Positions 44,583-55,305 of a stretch of DNA of 64,000 nt are shown piece after piece. Position 1 is the first letter of the stretch, and every line of letters starts with the position of its first letter. Position numbers and translations under genes: made by a program. The notes below the pieces were generated by a model. The model saw only the letters and a program-made list of their open reading frames with translations, had not been told where the DNA came from and searched no databases. This stretch comes from Ignavibacteria bacterium. Its GTDB lineage: Bacteria; Bacteroidota; Ignavibacteria; Ch128b. The DNA lies in the NCBI GenBank assembly GCA_013177855.1, contig JABLYA010000002.1:62001-126000 (forward strand), written 5' to 3'.

Positions 44583-45251
44583 TTATTGACTTACTTCTTT
44601 CTTTCTAAATGGAAATCCAAATGCCTTTAATAATTCGTAAGCTTCTGCATCTGTTTTAGCAGTAGTCACAATTGTAATATCCATTCCATAAATACGATTT
44701 ACTTTATCGACATTAATTTCAGGGAAGATAATGTGCTCTTTAATTCCAAGAGTATAATTACCACGACCATCAAATGACTTATCTGATACACCTCTAAAAT
44801 CACGAACTCTTGGCAAGGCAATATTTATCAATCTATCAAGAAACTCATACATTCTTGCACCACGAAGAGTAACCATGCAACCAATAGCCATGCCCTGACG
44901 CAATTTAAAATTCGAAATTGCCTTTTTCGCTTTTCGAATAGCAGGTTTTTGTCCAGCAATCATTTCAAGGTCTTTAACTGCATCTTCAAGCAACTTTGGA
45001 TCTTGAGTTGCTTTTCCCACACCAATGTTCAAAGTTATTTTATGCAGTTTTGGTACCTGCATTACATTTTTGTAATTAAATTGCTTCATTAAAAGAGGGA
45101 CAATTTCCTGCTTATACATTTCAAAAAGTCGTGGCGTAATTTTTTCTTCAGGTTCTGTTTGAACCTGCACAGCAGTATCTTTTGCTTTTTCTTCTTTGCC
45201 TTTTTTCTGTTGTGTTTGCTGAGCTTGTTTTTTCTGTTTTTTATCTGCCAT
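44583..45251 (-). CDS. rplE: 50S ribosomal protein L5 with N-terminal extension
   Basis: L5 binds 5S rRNA and contacts P-site tRNA. The core begins at about residue 38 ([30 protein letters not shown]) and holds [32 protein letters not shown]. Before it stand about 37 extra residues rich in Lys and Gln ([17 protein letters not shown]), absent from typical L5 of about 180 aa. The extension is in frame with the only suitable ATG, 8 bases after rplX. Confidence 0.96.
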   Translation of the reverse strand: MADKKQKKQAQQTQQKKGKEEKAKDTAVQVQTEPEEKITPRLFEMYKQEIVPLLMKQFNYKNVMQVPKLHKITLNIGVGKATQDPKLLEDAVKDLEMIAGQKPAIRKAKKAISNFKLRQGMAIGCMVTLRGARMYEFLDRLINIALPRVRDFRGVSDKSFDGRGNYTLGIKEHIIFPEINVDKVNRIYGMDITIVTTAKTDAEAYELLKAFGFPFRKKEVSQ

Positions 45252-45259
45252 CTTTAGAC

Positions 45260-45589
45260 CTAAATCATTTCTCCAGATTTTTTACTAACACGAACTATTT
45301 TTTTCTTTCCTGTAGTTTCATCAAAAATTATTTTTGATCCTACTCTGGTTCTTTCGTTAGTTTTTGGATCAATAAGCATTACATTCGAAATATGAATAGG
45401 TGCTTCTTTTTTAATTATACCTCCCTGTGGATTTTTCTGGGAAGGTCTAGTATGTCTTTTTACTATATTAACACCTTCAACAATTACTCTTTGTTTTTTG
45501 GGAAAGACTTTTAGAACTTTTCCGGTCTTTCCTTTTTCATTACCTGCAATTACTATAACGTTATCATTTTTTTTGATTTTTAGTCTCAT
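45260..45589 (-). CDS. rplX: 50S ribosomal protein L24
   Basis: L24 starts 50S assembly near the tunnel exit. The KOW motif is in [27 protein letters not shown] at the N-terminus, followed by [22 protein letters not shown]. Length is 109 aa. It lies between rplN and rplE. Confidence 0.98.
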   Translation of the reverse strand: MRLKIKKNDNVIVIAGNEKGKTGKVLKVFPKKQRVIVEGVNIVKRHTRPSQKNPQGGIIKKEAPIHISNVMLIDPKTNERTRVGSKIIFDETTGKKKIVRVSKKSGEMI

Positions 45590-45599
45590 TCAAAACCTC

Positions 45600-45968
45600 T
45601 TATAAAACTTCAGGAGCTAATGATACAATTTTCATAAATTGTTTTTCTCTTAGTTCACGAGCAACTGGTCCGAAAATACGAGTACCTCTTGGCTCGTTTT
45701 TATTATCTAACAAAACAGCTGCATTTTCATCAAATCGGATATATGTTCCATCTTTTCGTCTAACTTCTTTCTTTGTTCTTACAACAACGGCTCTGGATAC
45801 ATCACCTTTTTTTACTGCACCACCAGGGATAGCAGATTTAACTGAAACAACGATAATATCACCAACAGTTGCATATCTTCTATTGCTTCCGCCAAGAACA
45901 CGAATACATCTAACTTTCTTAGCACCTGAATTATCTGCTACAACTAAATTGGTTTCTTCCTGAATCAT
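45600..45968 (-). CDS. rplN: 50S ribosomal protein L14
   Basis: L14 lies at the subunit interface and makes an intersubunit bridge. The 122-aa sequence is standard: [27 protein letters not shown] at the start, [19 protein letters not shown] in the middle, and [28 protein letters not shown] at the end. Confidence 0.98.
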   Translation of the reverse strand: MIQEETNLVVADNSGAKKVRCIRVLGGSNRRYATVGDIIVVSVKSAIPGGAVKKGDVSRAVVVRTKKEVRRKDGTYIRFDENAAVLLDNKNEPRGTRIFGPVARELREKQFMKIVSLAPEVL

Positions 45969-45988
45969 AACTCTATCCTCTCATTAGA

Positions 45989-46249
45989 TTATTTTTCTCT
46001 TTCGAGAATTTTCACTAATCGCCATCTTTTTCTTTTGCTTAATGGTCTGGTTTCCATTATTTCGACGATATCGCCAATTTGGCATTCATTGTTGGGATCG
46101 TGAGCCATTAATTTAGTGGTCTTTTTATAATATTTTTTATAGATAGGATGAGCAACTCTGCGTTCAATTGCAACGACAATGCTTTTATCCATTTTGTTGC
46201 TCACGACTTTACCGATTCTGGTTTTTCTTCTTCCACGAGTTGTAGTCAT
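45989..46249 (-). CDS. rpsQ: 30S ribosomal protein S17
   Basis: S17 is an OB-fold protein of the 30S body. The 86-aa sequence has [43 protein letters not shown] and [29 protein letters not shown]. It follows rpmC by 3 bases. Confidence 0.98.
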   Translation of the reverse strand: MTTTRGRRKTRIGKVVSNKMDKSIVVAIERRVAHPIYKKYYKKTTKLMAHDPNNECQIGDIVEIMETRPLSKRKRWRLVKILEREK

Positions 46250-46252
46250 TTT

Positions 46253-46483
46253 TTATTTCACCTCCTTTTTCCCAGAATCGGTTTTTCTCTCAATTCCAAG
46301 TTCTCTTTCACGTAAAACCGTCTTCATTCTTGCAATATCTCGTCTTGTTAATTTAATTTTTGCTGTGTTTGTTAATTGTTTTGTTGCAAGAGCAAATCTT
46401 AAATCAACTAAATTATTTTCTTCTTCTTGAATTCTTTTTCTTAATTCTTCGTCTGTCATTTGTCTAATTTCATACATTTTCAT
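46253..46483 (-). CDS. rpmC: 50S ribosomal protein L29
   Basis: L29 is a small helical protein at the tunnel exit that contacts trigger factor and SRP. The 76-aa sequence has EIRQMTDEELRKRIQEEENNLVDLRFALATKQLTN and DIARMKTVLRERELG. The C-terminal ten residues (ERKTDSGKKEVK) are a polar addition. Confidence 0.97.
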   Translation of the reverse strand: MKMYEIRQMTDEELRKRIQEEENNLVDLRFALATKQLTNTAKIKLTRRDIARMKTVLRERELGIERKTDSGKKEVK

Positions 46484-46491
46484 AATCGCAC

Positions 46492-46914
46492 CTATTCAGC
46501 TTTGTAGTCAATTCGGGTAACAATTTTAGTTTTAATTGGAAGCTTGTGAGCAGCTAATTTTAAGGCTTCCATAGCAACATTTGCATCAACCCCACCAACC
46601 TCGAACATAACTCTTCCTGGTTTGACTACAGCTACCCAAAATTCTGGCGCACCTTTACCTTTACCCATTCTTGTTTCAAGTGGTTTTTTTGTAACAGGTT
46701 TATCTGGGAAGATTCTAATCCAGATTTTACCATCTCTCTTCATTTTTCTCGAGAGAGCCACTCTGCATGCTTCGATTTGTCGAGCAGTAATCCAATGAGG
46801 TTCCAAAGCTTTTAAACCAAAATCACCGAAAGCAACAGTATTACCACGAGTTGCTTTACCTTTCATTCGACCTCTTTGTGCTTTTCGATACTTTACTCTT
46901 TTAGGCATTAACAT
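46492..46914 (-). CDS. rplP: 50S ribosomal protein L16
   Basis: L16 lies near the A site of the peptidyl transferase centre. The 140-aa protein begins [19 protein letters not shown], as in many bacteria, and contains [24 protein letters not shown] and [33 protein letters not shown]. The first ATG is 10 bases after GGAG. Confidence 0.98.
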   Translation of the reverse strand: MLMPKRVKYRKAQRGRMKGKATRGNTVAFGDFGLKALEPHWITARQIEACRVALSRKMKRDGKIWIRIFPDKPVTKKPLETRMGKGKGAPEFWVAVVKPGRVMFEVGGVDANVAMEALKLAAHKLPIKTKIVTRIDYKAE

Positions 46915-46919
46915 AGAAT

Positions 46920-47570
46920 TTAAGCTCCAATTTTTTCGCCGATTTTACCGAATATTTCGCCTCTACATATCCATACTTTTACACCAATTGAACCATAAAT
47001 GGTTTGAGCAGTTGCGGTTGCATAATCAATATCTGCTCTGAAAGTATGTAGAGGTACACGACCTTCTTTATATTGCTCAGATCTTGCCATTTCTGCACCA
47101 GCTATACGGCCACCGCATTTAATTCTAATTCCTTCGGCACCCATCCTCATCGCTGCTGTTATAGCAGTTTTCATAGCTCTTCTGTGAGAGATTCGATTTT
47201 CAATTTGTCGAGCAATATTTTTTGCAACAAGTTCAGCATCCAATTCAGGTCTTTTTATTTCATGGATCTGAACTTTAACTTCTTTATCAAATAACTTTTT
47301 AAGTTCTGCTTCGAGCTGTTGAATATCTTTTCCACTTCGACCTATAACAACACCCGGTCGAGAAGTATGAATTGTAATGGTTAGATCTTTTGCTGTTCTT
47401 TCAATTAAAATTTTTGATACACCAGCATTTTCTAATCTGCTTTTTATGTAATTACGAATCTTAACATCTTCAACGAGTTTGGGTCCAAAGGATTTTTCTT
47501 CGTACCAGTTGGATTCCCAACTTCTTGTAATACCTATTCTCAAACCAATTGGATTAGATTTCTGTCCCAA
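46920..47570 (-). CDS. rpsC: 30S ribosomal protein S3
   Basis: S3 lies at the mRNA entry channel. The 216-aa protein begins [22 protein letters not shown], has a KH domain ([22 protein letters not shown]) and ends with a C-terminal domain containing [34 protein letters not shown]. It is short at the C-terminus compared with E. coli (233 aa) but within the family range. Confidence 0.98.
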   Translation of the reverse strand: MGQKSNPIGLRIGITRSWESNWYEEKSFGPKLVEDVKIRNYIKSRLENAGVSKILIERTAKDLTITIHTSRPGVVIGRSGKDIQQLEAELKKLFDKEVKVQIHEIKRPELDAELVAKNIARQIENRISHRRAMKTAITAAMRMGAEGIRIKCGGRIAGAEMARSEQYKEGRVPLHTFRADIDYATATAQTIYGSIGVKVWICRGEIFGKIGEKIGA

Positions 47571-47578
47571 AGATACTC

Positions 47579-47932
47579 CTATGATTTTGTTTCTTTTTGT
47601 GCAACAACAATAGTTACATGATTAGATCTTTTTCTAATTCTATAAGCTCGACCTTGTGGAGCTGGCAAAATTCTTTTCAACATTGGACCGCCATCAACAT
47701 AAGCTTCTTTGATATACAGATCACTTACTTCAACACGACCATCTTCAACTTTGTTCATTAGATTTGCAACAGCAGATCTTAAAACTTTCTCAGCATCTCT
47801 GGCAGCATGTTTCTTAGTAAAATGTAAAATGCTTAGTGCCTCTTCAACTGATTTTCCTCGAATTAAATCAATAACCGTCCTCATCTTTCGAGGTGATGTT
47901 GGAATATATCTAAACGTTGCTTTTGCTTCCAT
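47579..47932 (-). CDS. rplV: 50S ribosomal protein L22
   Basis: L22 lines the exit tunnel. The core has [32 protein letters not shown] and ends with a beta-hairpin region including [30 protein letters not shown] chose the ATG at 47932 (117 aa), 6 bases after AAGG. A TTG five codons earlier (47947) opens a longer frame but would remove that ribosome site. Confidence 0.96.
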   Translation of the reverse strand: MEAKATFRYIPTSPRKMRTVIDLIRGKSVEEALSILHFTKKHAARDAEKVLRSAVANLMNKVEDGRVEVSDLYIKEAYVDGGPMLKRILPAPQGRAYRIRKRSNHVTIVVAQKETKS

Positions 47933-47950
47933 TTTCAACCTTATCAAACT

Positions 47951-48238
47951 TTATTTTGCTTTACTTGCTTTTTCTGCTTTAGTACCAGGATGTCCTCTAA
48001 AAATTCTCGTAGGTGCAAATTCCCCGAGTTTATGACCAACCATATATTCAGTTATTAAGACTGGAATAAATTGTTTTCCATTGTGAATAGCTATAGTATG
48101 TCCTACAAATTCTGGTGATATAGTTGAAGAACGAGACCAGGTTTTAATCATTTTTTTCTGATTGGCTTCATTCAAAGCTCTAATCTTTTTCAATAACTTT
48201 TCGTTTATATATGGACCTTTTTTAACTGATCTTGGCAT
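47951..48238 (-). CDS. rpsS: 30S ribosomal protein S19
   Basis: S19 lies in the 30S head with S13. The 95-aa protein begins [18 protein letters not shown] and holds [46 protein letters not shown] in its core, with a basic end. Confidence 0.98.
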   Translation of the reverse strand: MPRSVKKGPYINEKLLKKIRALNEANQKKMIKTWSRSSTISPEFVGHTIAIHNGKQFIPVLITEYMVGHKLGEFAPTRIFRGHPGTKAEKASKAK

Positions 48239-48252
48239 TTGTTCCTCTTAGA

Positions 48253-49086
48253 CTACTTTCTTCGTTTGACGATATATTTATTAGATAGTTTGTTTTTCTT
48301 TCTTGTTTTCAAACCTTTAGCATATTGACCCCAAGGCGAAGTTGGATGTTGCCATCCACCACCACTTTTACTTTTACCTTCACCACCACCATTTGGATGA
48401 TCAATAGGGTTCATAGCAACACCTCTTACATACGATCTCCAACCTAACCATCTATTTCGTCCAGCTTTACCTAAACTTATATTTTCATGATCAGCATTAC
48501 CGACGACTCCATATGTGCAATAACAATTCACATTAACTAATCTTACTTCACCAGATGGTAATTTCAAATGAACATATTTGCCTTCACGTGCAACTACTTG
48601 CGCAGAGGTTCCAGCGCTTCTTGCAAGCTGACCACCTTTCCCTGGCTTTAATTCAACATTATGAACGAAACTACCTAAAGGGACAATGCCAAGAGGCATT
48701 GCATTACCAGGTTTTATTTCAACATTTTCACCAGCAACAATCGTATCTCCAATCTTTAATCCATTAGGAGCAAGAATGTACCGTTTTTCTCCATCAGCAT
48801 AATGGATTAATGCGATTCTAGCGGATCTATTAGGATCATATTCTATGGAATAAACCTTTCCTGGAATATCTCTTTTATCTCGTTTAAAATCGATTATTCG
48901 ATACATTCTCTTATGGCCACCACCACGATGACGAGCTGTCAATCGACCATAATTATTTCTACCACCAGATTTCTTTAATGGCTCGAGCAGCGATTTTTCT
49001 GGTTCAGTTTTAGTGATTTCAGAAAAATCTGGTAGTATTGCAAATCTTTGTGATGGCGTTACTGGTTTTAATTTTTTTAGTCCCAT
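48253..49086 (-). CDS. rplB: 50S ribosomal protein L2
   Basis: L2 is needed for subunit joining and supports peptidyl transferase. The 277-aa protein has [23 protein letters not shown] near residue 48. The C-terminal region near 220-240 has [23 protein letters not shown], with the conserved histidine of the active-site loop. It ends in a basic tail. Confidence 0.98.
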   Translation of the reverse strand: MGLKKLKPVTPSQRFAILPDFSEITKTEPEKSLLEPLKKSGGRNNYGRLTARHRGGGHKRMYRIIDFKRDKRDIPGKVYSIEYDPNRSARIALIHYADGEKRYILAPNGLKIGDTIVAGENVEIKPGNAMPLGIVPLGSFVHNVELKPGKGGQLARSAGTSAQVVAREGKYVHLKLPSGEVRLVNVNCYCTYGVVGNADHENISLGKAGRNRWLGWRSYVRGVAMNPIDHPNGGGEGKSKSGGGWQHPTSPWGQYAKGLKTRKKNKLSNKYIVKRRK

Positions 49087-49103
49087 TCTAATTCATCCTG
49101 CAA

Positions 49104-49412
49104 TTAAATGTTCTCAAAGAAATCAATTTTCTGATCTTTTTCCAGAGTTACATAAGCTTTTTTAATAGTCGCAGTTCTACCAGTGAATCTTCCAGATCTG
49201 CGAAATTGTGTTCTTGTTTTCCCTTTTCTAATAACTGTTCTAACATTGACAACTTTTACATTAAATTTTTGCTCGACTGCTTTAGCTATTTCAATTTTGT
49301 TTGCATCTCGAGCAACAACAAAACCGTAAACATTTACACCTTTATCTTGAAGTCCTGTCAACTTTTCAGTTAATAAGGGTCGAATTAATATATCGTTAAT
49401 ATTTTTACTCAT
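49104..49412 (-). CDS. rplW: 50S ribosomal protein L23
   Basis: L23 docks trigger factor and SRP at the tunnel exit. The 102-aa protein has ILIRPLLTEKLTGLQDKGVNVYGFVVARDANKIEIAKAVEQKFNVKVVNVRTV, the family core. Its start overlaps the rplD end by 8 bases. Confidence 0.97.
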   Translation of the reverse strand: MSKNINDILIRPLLTEKLTGLQDKGVNVYGFVVARDANKIEIAKAVEQKFNVKVVNVRTVIRKGKTRTQFRRSGRFTGRTATIKKAYVTLEKDQKIDFFENI

Positions 49413-50037
49413 GGCTAAACTTTTGATTTATTAAGTTCAATGCACTTTCCTGTAATAACAATACTTTGTTATTCAAAATATCATATGTCGATGCTTTTTG
49501 AGCTTCCAGAACATTTAAGGTTGGAATATTTCTTCCAGATAAATAAATATTCTTATTGTATCCTTCCGTTAAAAGTAATGTTTTTTTGTCGTTTAGATTT
49601 AACGCCTTAATAATATTAAACATCTCTTTAGTTTTGGGCTGCTCAAAATCAAAATCTTCAACTACAATTATTTGATTGCTTTTAGCTTTATATGTTAAAG
49701 CAGACAAACGAGCAAGTAATTTTACTTTCTTTGGTAATTTCATTTCATAATCACGCGGTTTCGGACCGAAAATAGTTCCACCTCCAACCCACAATGGAGA
49801 TCTAATCGAACCAGCACGCGCACGACCAGTTCCTTTTTGTCTCCAGGGTTTTCGACCGCCACCGCTAACTTCACTTCTTTCCTTTGCCTTAGCAGTACCC
49901 TGACGCTGATTTGCTAAGTAAGCTTTTACCGCAAGATAAATTGCATGATCATTTGGCTGAATATCAAAAACTTTTGGATTCAGCTCAATCTGTCGTCCAG
50001 TTAATGAACCATCTATTTTATAAATGTCAACTTTCAT
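49405..50037 (-). CDS. rplD: 50S ribosomal protein L4
   Basis: L4 reaches into the exit tunnel and in E. coli regulates the S10 operon. The loop segment GGRKPWRQKGTGRARAGSIRSPLWVGGGTIFGPKPRDY is clear near residue 60-95. Length is 210 aa. No S10-leader attenuator like that of E. coli is visible upstream. Confidence 0.98.
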   Translation of the reverse strand: MKVDIYKIDGSLTGRQIELNPKVFDIQPNDHAIYLAVKAYLANQRQGTAKAKERSEVSGGGRKPWRQKGTGRARAGSIRSPLWVGGGTIFGPKPRDYEMKLPKKVKLLARLSALTYKAKSNQIIVVEDFDFEQPKTKEMFNIIKALNLNDKKTLLLTEGYNKNIYLSGRNIPTLNVLEAQKASTYDILNNKVLLLQESALNLINQKFSHE

Positions 50038-50039
50038 TT

Positions 50040-50660
50040 TTACTTCTTCATCAATTTCACATAACCGTTAATATGACCAGGAATAGCTCCTTTGATAAAA
50101 ATGAGATTCTGGTCTTTATCTATTTTGACAATTTTTAGATTTCTAATTGAAACTTTTTCACCGCCCATTCTTCCAGCCATTCTTTGACCTTTGAATACAC
50201 GGCTTGGGAATGAGCTTGCTCCAATAGAACCAGGAGCTCTCAATCTGTCACTTTGCCCGTGAGTTACGGGACCACCACCAAATCCATGTCTTTTTACAAC
50301 ACCTTGAAAGCCTCTACCTTTGGAAATACCCTGCACTGTAATCTTATCACCAACATTAAAGAGATCAACCGTTATCTCTTGTCCTAATTTCAAATCTTTT
50401 AAGTCAAAATTTCTGAATTCAGCTAAAAATCTTTTAGGCGAAAGCCCTGCTTTTTTGAAGTGTCCAAGCAATGGCTTAGTTGTACTTTTAATTTTTTTAT
50501 CATCGAAACCTAATTGAACAGCATCGTAACCATCATTTTCTTTTGTTTTGATTTGAGTGACAAAGCAGGGACCTGCTTCGACTATTGTTACTGGAATAAC
50601 ATTTCCATTTTCATCGAAAATTCTTGTCATTCCTGTTTTTTTACCTAAAAGGCCAATCAT
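50040..50660 (-). CDS. rplC: 50S ribosomal protein L3
   Basis: L3 starts 50S assembly. The protein has [29 protein letters not shown] and the loop [44 protein letters not shown] chose the ATG at 50660 (206 aa), 6 bases after GGAG. A TTG four codons earlier lies on the ribosome site itself. Confidence 0.97.
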   Translation of the reverse strand: MIGLLGKKTGMTRIFDENGNVIPVTIVEAGPCFVTQIKTKENDGYDAVQLGFDDKKIKSTTKPLLGHFKKAGLSPKRFLAEFRNFDLKDLKLGQEITVDLFNVGDKITVQGISKGRGFQGVVKRHGFGGGPVTHGQSDRLRAPGSIGASSFPSRVFKGQRMAGRMGGEKVSIRNLKIVKIDKDQNLIFIKGAIPGHINGYVKLMKK

Positions 50661-50672
50661 TATAATCTCCAA

Positions 50673-50987
50673 CTATGCATTAACTTTAATCTCAATATCG
50701 ACACCCGCAGGGATATCGAGTTTCATTAATGAATCTATTGTTTTATTGTTTGAATTTAAGATATCAATCAAACGTTTATGAGAACGAATTTCAAATTGAT
50801 CACGTGATTTTTTATCAACATGAGGAGATCTAAGAACTGTATAAACGGTTCTTTTAGTTGGCAAAGGAATGGGACCCGACACAAGAGCCCCGGTACTTCT
50901 TACTGTCTTGATAATTTTTTCAGCTGATTTATCAAGTAAATTATGATCGTATGACTTTAGCTTAATACGTATCTTTTGACTTTGCAC
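50673..50987 (-). CDS. rpsJ: 30S ribosomal protein S10
   Basis: S10 lies in the 30S head and also serves as NusE in antitermination. The 104-aa protein has [40 protein letters not shown] and [35 protein letters not shown]. The start is GTG, 9 bases after AAGGAG. It follows tuf by 38 bases with no terminator between. Confidence 0.98.
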   Translation of the reverse strand: MQSQKIRIKLKSYDHNLLDKSAEKIIKTVRSTGALVSGPIPLPTKRTVYTVLRSPHVDKKSRDQFEIRSHKRLIDILNSNNKTIDSLMKLDIPAGVDIEIKVNA

Positions 50988-51025
50988 TTCTTAAATCTCC
51001 TTAATAATAATTTTATCTAATCTAT

Positions 51026-52234
51026 TTACTCTAAAATCTTTGTTACAACACCAGCACCGACAGTTCTACCACCTTCACGAATAGCAAATCTCAATCCTTC
51101 TTCCATAGCTATTTCTGAAATTAAGTCAACAGTTAATCTTACATTATCTCCCGGCATAACCATTTCAACACCTTCTGGCAAAGTAACTACACCAGTAACA
51201 TCAGTTGTTCTGAAATAGAACTGTGGTCTATAACCTGAGAAGAATGGAGTATGACGACCACCTTCTTCTTTTGACAAAACGTATACTTCGCATTCAAATT
51301 TTTTATGTGGAGTAATACTTCCTGGTTTTGCTACAACCATTCCTCTTTCAATTTCGTCCTTGCCAATACCTCTCAACAATAATCCTGCATTATCACCAGC
51401 AATTGCTTCATCAAGTTCTTTTCTGAACATCTCGATACCAGTTACAACAGTTTTCTTATGTTGACCTAAACCGATTAACTCAACTTCTTCATTCAACTTG
51501 ATTCTTCCTCTTTCGACTCTACCAGTTGCAACGGTACCACGCCCGGTAATACTGAAAACGTCTTCTACAGGCATTAAGAATGGTTTATCAATTTCTCTTT
51601 GTGGTAATGGAATATAGTTATCAAGAGCATCAACTAATTCATAAATGCATTTAAATTCTGGTTCATCGGCAGTTGAGTTTGGCTGCATTGCTTTTTCCAT
51701 TGCCTTCAAAGCACTACCACGAATTACAGGCACTTCATCACCTGGGAATTCATATTTAGTTAACAATTCACGAACTTCCATTTCAACAAGATCTAACAAT
51801 TCTGGATCATCAACAGCGTCAACTTTGTTCATAAAAACAACAATAGCAGGAACACCGACCTGACGAGCTAAAAGAATATGCTCTCTTGTTTGAGGCATTG
51901 GACCATCTGTTGCTGCAACAACTAAAATTGCACCATCCATCTGAGCTGCACCAGTGATCATATTCTTAATGTAATCAGCGTGACCCGGGCAGTCAACGTG
52001 TGCATAGTGTCTCTTTTCAGAAGAATATTCTACGTGTGCTGTTGCTATGGTAATACCACGAGCTTTTTCTTCTGGTGCATTGTCAATTGAATCGAATGTT
52101 CTTACCTGAGCAAGATTTTTCTTGGCAAGAACCATTGTGATAGCAGCAGTTAGAGTAGTTTTACCATGATCCACGTGACCAATTGTTCCGACATTCACGT
52201 GAGGTTTACTTCTATCAAATTTTTCCTTTGCCAT
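51026..52234 (-). CDS. tuf: Elongation factor Tu
   Basis: EF-Tu brings aminoacyl-tRNA to the ribosome. The 402-aa GTPase has G1 GHVDHGKT at residues 19-26, DCPGHADY (G3, with the catalytic His) near 81-88, NKVD (G4) near 136 and domains 2 and 3 complete to VTKILE. It is the only tuf in the window and sits between fusA and rpsJ. AGGAG precedes the ATG. Confidence 0.99.
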   Translation of the reverse strand: MAKEKFDRSKPHVNVGTIGHVDHGKTTLTAAITMVLAKKNLAQVRTFDSIDNAPEEKARGITIATAHVEYSSEKRHYAHVDCPGHADYIKNMITGAAQMDGAILVVAATDGPMPQTREHILLARQVGVPAIVVFMNKVDAVDDPELLDLVEMEVRELLTKYEFPGDEVPVIRGSALKAMEKAMQPNSTADEPEFKCIYELVDALDNYIPLPQREIDKPFLMPVEDVFSITGRGTVATGRVERGRIKLNEEVELIGLGQHKKTVVTGIEMFRKELDEAIAGDNAGLLLRGIGKDEIERGMVVAKPGSITPHKKFECEVYVLSKEEGGRHTPFFSGYRPQFYFRTTDVTGVVTLPEGVEMVMPGDNVRLTVDLISEIAMEEGLRFAIREGGRTVGAGVVTKILE

Positions 52235-52266
52235 GTTTTTTCTCCTTTAATTAGTAAAAGTTAAAC

Positions 52267-54363
52267 TTAAACTTTAATTCCTTCTTTACCAATAGATTTT
52301 TCTACTAATTGATCAGCAATTTGCTTTGGCACTTCTTGATAAAATGCAAATTGCATAGTATATAAAGCTCTTCCTTGAGTCATTGATCTTAAAATAGTTG
52401 CATATCCAAACATCTCAGATAATGGGACAAGTGCTCTTATAACTTGAGCATCTTTTCTCGCACTAAACCCTTCAATCTTCCCTCTTCTTGAATTTAAATC
52501 TCCCATTACATCGCCCAGATATTCTTCGGGCGTAACAACTTCAACTTCCATAATTGGTTCTAAGAGAACTGGATCAGCTTTCTTTGCCGCTTCTTTGAAT
52601 GCAATTGATCCTGCTACTTTAAATGAAATTTCATCAGAGTCAACTTCGTGATATGAACCATCAAACAAAGTTACCTTTACATCTACGACAGGATAGCCAG
52701 CTAAAACACCATTTTTCATAGCCTCTTCTATACCAGCTGATACAGCAGGAATGTATTCTTTAGGGATTACACCACCAACTATCTTGTTTATAAATTCGTA
52801 ACCTTTACCTTTTTCATTTGGTTCTACTTCAATCCAGACATGACCATATTTACCCCTACCACCTGTCTGTTTGATAAATTTCCCTTCGGCTTGAACCTTT
52901 TTGGTAATAGTTTCTCTATAAGCAACCTGTGGTTTGCCAACATTAGCTTCTACATTGAATTCCCTCTTCATTCTATCAACAAGAATTTCGAGATGAAGTT
53001 CACCCATTCCAGCAATTAATGTTTGACCAGTCTCTTCATTAACACTTACTCTAAATGTTGGATCTTCATCAGCCAATCTATTTAAAGCTTCAGACAACTT
53101 ATCTTGATCAGCTTTTGTCTTAGGCTCAATTGCAATTTGAATAACCGGTTCCGGGAATTCCATTTTCTCTAAAATTATTGGGTCAGATTCATCACATAGA
53201 GTATCGCCAGTCTTAGTGAATTTCAAACCAACAGCTGCAGCAATATCTCCTGCGTATACTTCATCAATATCAGTTCTGTGATTTGCATGCATCTGCAGGA
53301 GTCTTCCCAATCTTTCTTTCTTTTCTTTGTTTGAATTGTAAACGTACGAACCTGCAGTGGCTTTACCCGAATAAACTCTAAAGAAAGTTAAGCGACCAAC
53401 ATAAGGGTCGCTCATAATTTTAAATGCCAACGCTGTGAATTTTTCATTTTCTGTTAATTTTCTTGTAACAAGGTCATTCAAATGAGGATGATGACCAACA
53501 ATATCTGGTAAATCTGCGGGAGATGGCAAGTAATCTATAATTGCATCTAATAATAACTGAATACCTTTATTCTTAAATGCAGATCCACACAAAACTGGGA
53601 CTATTGTACCTTTTATAGTTGCTTGACGGATAACCTTTTTTATTTCATCTTCAGTAATTTCAAGTCCCTCAAGATATTTTTCCAACAAAGTATCATCAAT
53701 GTCAGATACAGATTCTAATAATTTAGTTCTATGTTCTTTAGCATAAGCTTCAAGATCTTTGGGAATATCAAAAACTTCAAACCTGGTACCGAGGGGATCT
53801 TCAGTATACATAACAGCTTTCATTCTAATTAAATCAATCACGCCAGTAAACATATCACCTTCACCGATAGGCACCTGCACAGGAACAGGATTAGCACTTA
53901 ATCTATCTTTCATCATTTGAATTACATTAAAGAAATCAGCACCGACGCGATCCATTTTATTTACAAAAGCGATACGGGGAACACCAAACTTATCAGCCTG
54001 TCTCCAAACTGTTTCTGATTGTGGTTCAACACCACCTACTGCACAGAAGAGAGCTACTGCACCATCCAGTACTCTTAATGACCTTTCAACTTCAACAGTA
54101 AAATCAACGTGTCCTGGAGTATCAATAATGTTGATCCTATGACCTTTCCATTCACAAGTAGTTGCTGCACTTGTAATAGTTATACCACGTTCACGTTCTT
54201 GCTCCATAAAATCCATAGTTGCAGAGCCATCGTGCACTTCGCCCATTCGATGCACTTTACCTGTATAGAATAAAATTCTTTCCGTAGTAGTTGTTTTTCC
54301 GGCATCGATATGAGCCATAATTCCAATATTTCTCAATTTTTCAATTGGCAATCCTCTAGGCAT
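52267..54363 (-). CDS. fusA: Elongation factor G
   Basis: EF-G drives translocation of tRNA and mRNA. The 698-aa protein has G1 AHIDAGKTT from residue 17, RGITI in switch I, DTPGHVDF (G3) and NKMD (G4), followed by domains II-V to the C-terminus [10 protein letters not shown]. It has the residues of a canonical translational EF-G and shows no truncation. Confidence 0.98.
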   Translation of the reverse strand: MPRGLPIEKLRNIGIMAHIDAGKTTTTERILFYTGKVHRMGEVHDGSATMDFMEQERERGITITSAATTCEWKGHRINIIDTPGHVDFTVEVERSLRVLDGAVALFCAVGGVEPQSETVWRQADKFGVPRIAFVNKMDRVGADFFNVIQMMKDRLSANPVPVQVPIGEGDMFTGVIDLIRMKAVMYTEDPLGTRFEVFDIPKDLEAYAKEHRTKLLESVSDIDDTLLEKYLEGLEITEDEIKKVIRQATIKGTIVPVLCGSAFKNKGIQLLLDAIIDYLPSPADLPDIVGHHPHLNDLVTRKLTENEKFTALAFKIMSDPYVGRLTFFRVYSGKATAGSYVYNSNKEKKERLGRLLQMHANHRTDIDEVYAGDIAAAVGLKFTKTGDTLCDESDPIILEKMEFPEPVIQIAIEPKTKADQDKLSEALNRLADEDPTFRVSVNEETGQTLIAGMGELHLEILVDRMKREFNVEANVGKPQVAYRETITKKVQAEGKFIKQTGGRGKYGHVWIEVEPNEKGKGYEFINKIVGGVIPKEYIPAVSAGIEEAMKNGVLAGYPVVDVKVTLFDGSYHEVDSDEISFKVAGSIAFKEAAKKADPVLLEPIMEVEVVTPEEYLGDVMGDLNSRRGKIEGFSARKDAQVIRALVPLSEMFGYATILRSMTQGRALYTMQFAFYQEVPKQIADQLVEKSIGKEGIKV

Positions 54364-54383
54364 AAAAAATCAATTCTCCGTTC

Positions 54384-54851
54384 TTACCATTTAAAATGAG
54401 CAAAAGCTTTATTTGCTTCAGCCATTCGATGAGTGTCTTCTTTCTTCTTAATGGCTGCACCTTCGTTATTTGCAGCAGCCATTAGTTCAGCAGCGAGTTT
54501 ATTTGCAAATGATTTATCTTTTCTTTCTCTAGCAAAATTAATAATCCATCTTAAAGCCAATGCAATCCTTCTCTCTGGTCTGACTTCAGTTGGTACTTGA
54601 TAAGTTGCACCACCAATTCTTCGACTTCTAACTTCAATCATCGGTTGAACATTGTTAACTGCTTTTAAAAAGACTTCAAGTGGATTTTTGTTGGTTTTCT
54701 CTTTTATTATATCAAAGGCACCATAAACTAATTTGCGTGCAACATTCTTTTTGCCGCGTTTCATCACATAATTTATAAGTTTAGTTACAAGAACTTCATT
54801 ATAAATTGGATCAGGCGGCAAAATTCTTTTTTCTGCTCTTCTCTTTCTCAT
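54384..54851 (-). CDS. rpsG: 30S ribosomal protein S7
   Basis: S7 starts assembly of the 30S head and in E. coli represses the str operon. The 155-aa protein has [40 protein letters not shown] and [24 protein letters not shown]. Its start is 2 bases after the rpsL stop. Confidence 0.98.
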   Translation of the reverse strand: MRKRRAEKRILPPDPIYNEVLVTKLINYVMKRGKKNVARKLVYGAFDIIKEKTNKNPLEVFLKAVNNVQPMIEVRSRRIGGATYQVPTEVRPERRIALALRWIINFARERKDKSFANKLAAELMAAANNEGAAIKKKEDTHRMAEANKAFAHFKW

Positions 54852-54853
54852 AT

Positions 54854-55237
54854 TTACTTACTTGCTGTTTTTGCTTTTTTAGTTCCGTATTTAGATCTAC
54901 CCTGTTTTCTATCCTGAACACCAGCAGCATCAAGCGTTCCGCGAATAATATGATATCTAACACCTGGTAAATCCTTAACTCTTCCTCCGCGAACAAGAAC
55001 TATTGAGTGCTCTTGCAAATTGTGACCTTCACCTGGAATATAAGCTGTTACTTCTATACCATTTGAAAGTCTAACACGAGCTACCTTCCGTAGAGCGGAG
55101 TTAGGTTTTTTCGGAGTTGTAGTATAGACACGTGTACAAACCCCTCTTTTTTGGGGGCATCCTTGAAGAGCCGGTGACTTGCTCTTACTTTTAACTTTTA
55201 CTCTATTTTGTCTAACTAACTGATTTATAGTTGGCAA
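54854..55237 (-). CDS. rpsL: 30S ribosomal protein S12
   Basis: S12 controls decoding accuracy. The 127-aa protein has [34 protein letters not shown] and [27 protein letters not shown]. The [11 protein letters not shown] and KDLPGVR segments, where streptomycin-resistance changes occur, look wild-type. It is the first gene of the str part, 68 bases after rpoC, with its own promoter in that gap. Confidence 0.98.
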   Translation of the reverse strand: MPTINQLVRQNRVKVKSKSKSPALQGCPQKRGVCTRVYTTTPKKPNSALRKVARVRLSNGIEVTAYIPGEGHNLQEHSIVLVRGGRVKDLPGVRYHIIRGTLDAAGVQDRKQGRSKYGTKKAKTASK

Positions 55238-55272
55238 CTCTATATCTCCGTTTTATAAAAATTTAGCTTCGC

Positions 55273-55301
55273 AATATAACATTTAGATATTTTTTAGTCA
55301 A
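55273..55301 (-). promoter_or_regulatory. Sigma-70-like promoter of the str-S10-spc-alpha operon
   Basis: On the minus strand TTGACT (55301-55296) and TATATT (55278-55273) are separated by exactly 17 bases. Between rpoC (stop at 55306) and rpsL (start at 55237) this is the only room for a promoter. The leader would be about 30 bases. The -10 continues TATATTGC, so it also partly fits the Bacteroidota -7 box. Confidence 0.65.
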
Positions 55302-55305
55302 GCTG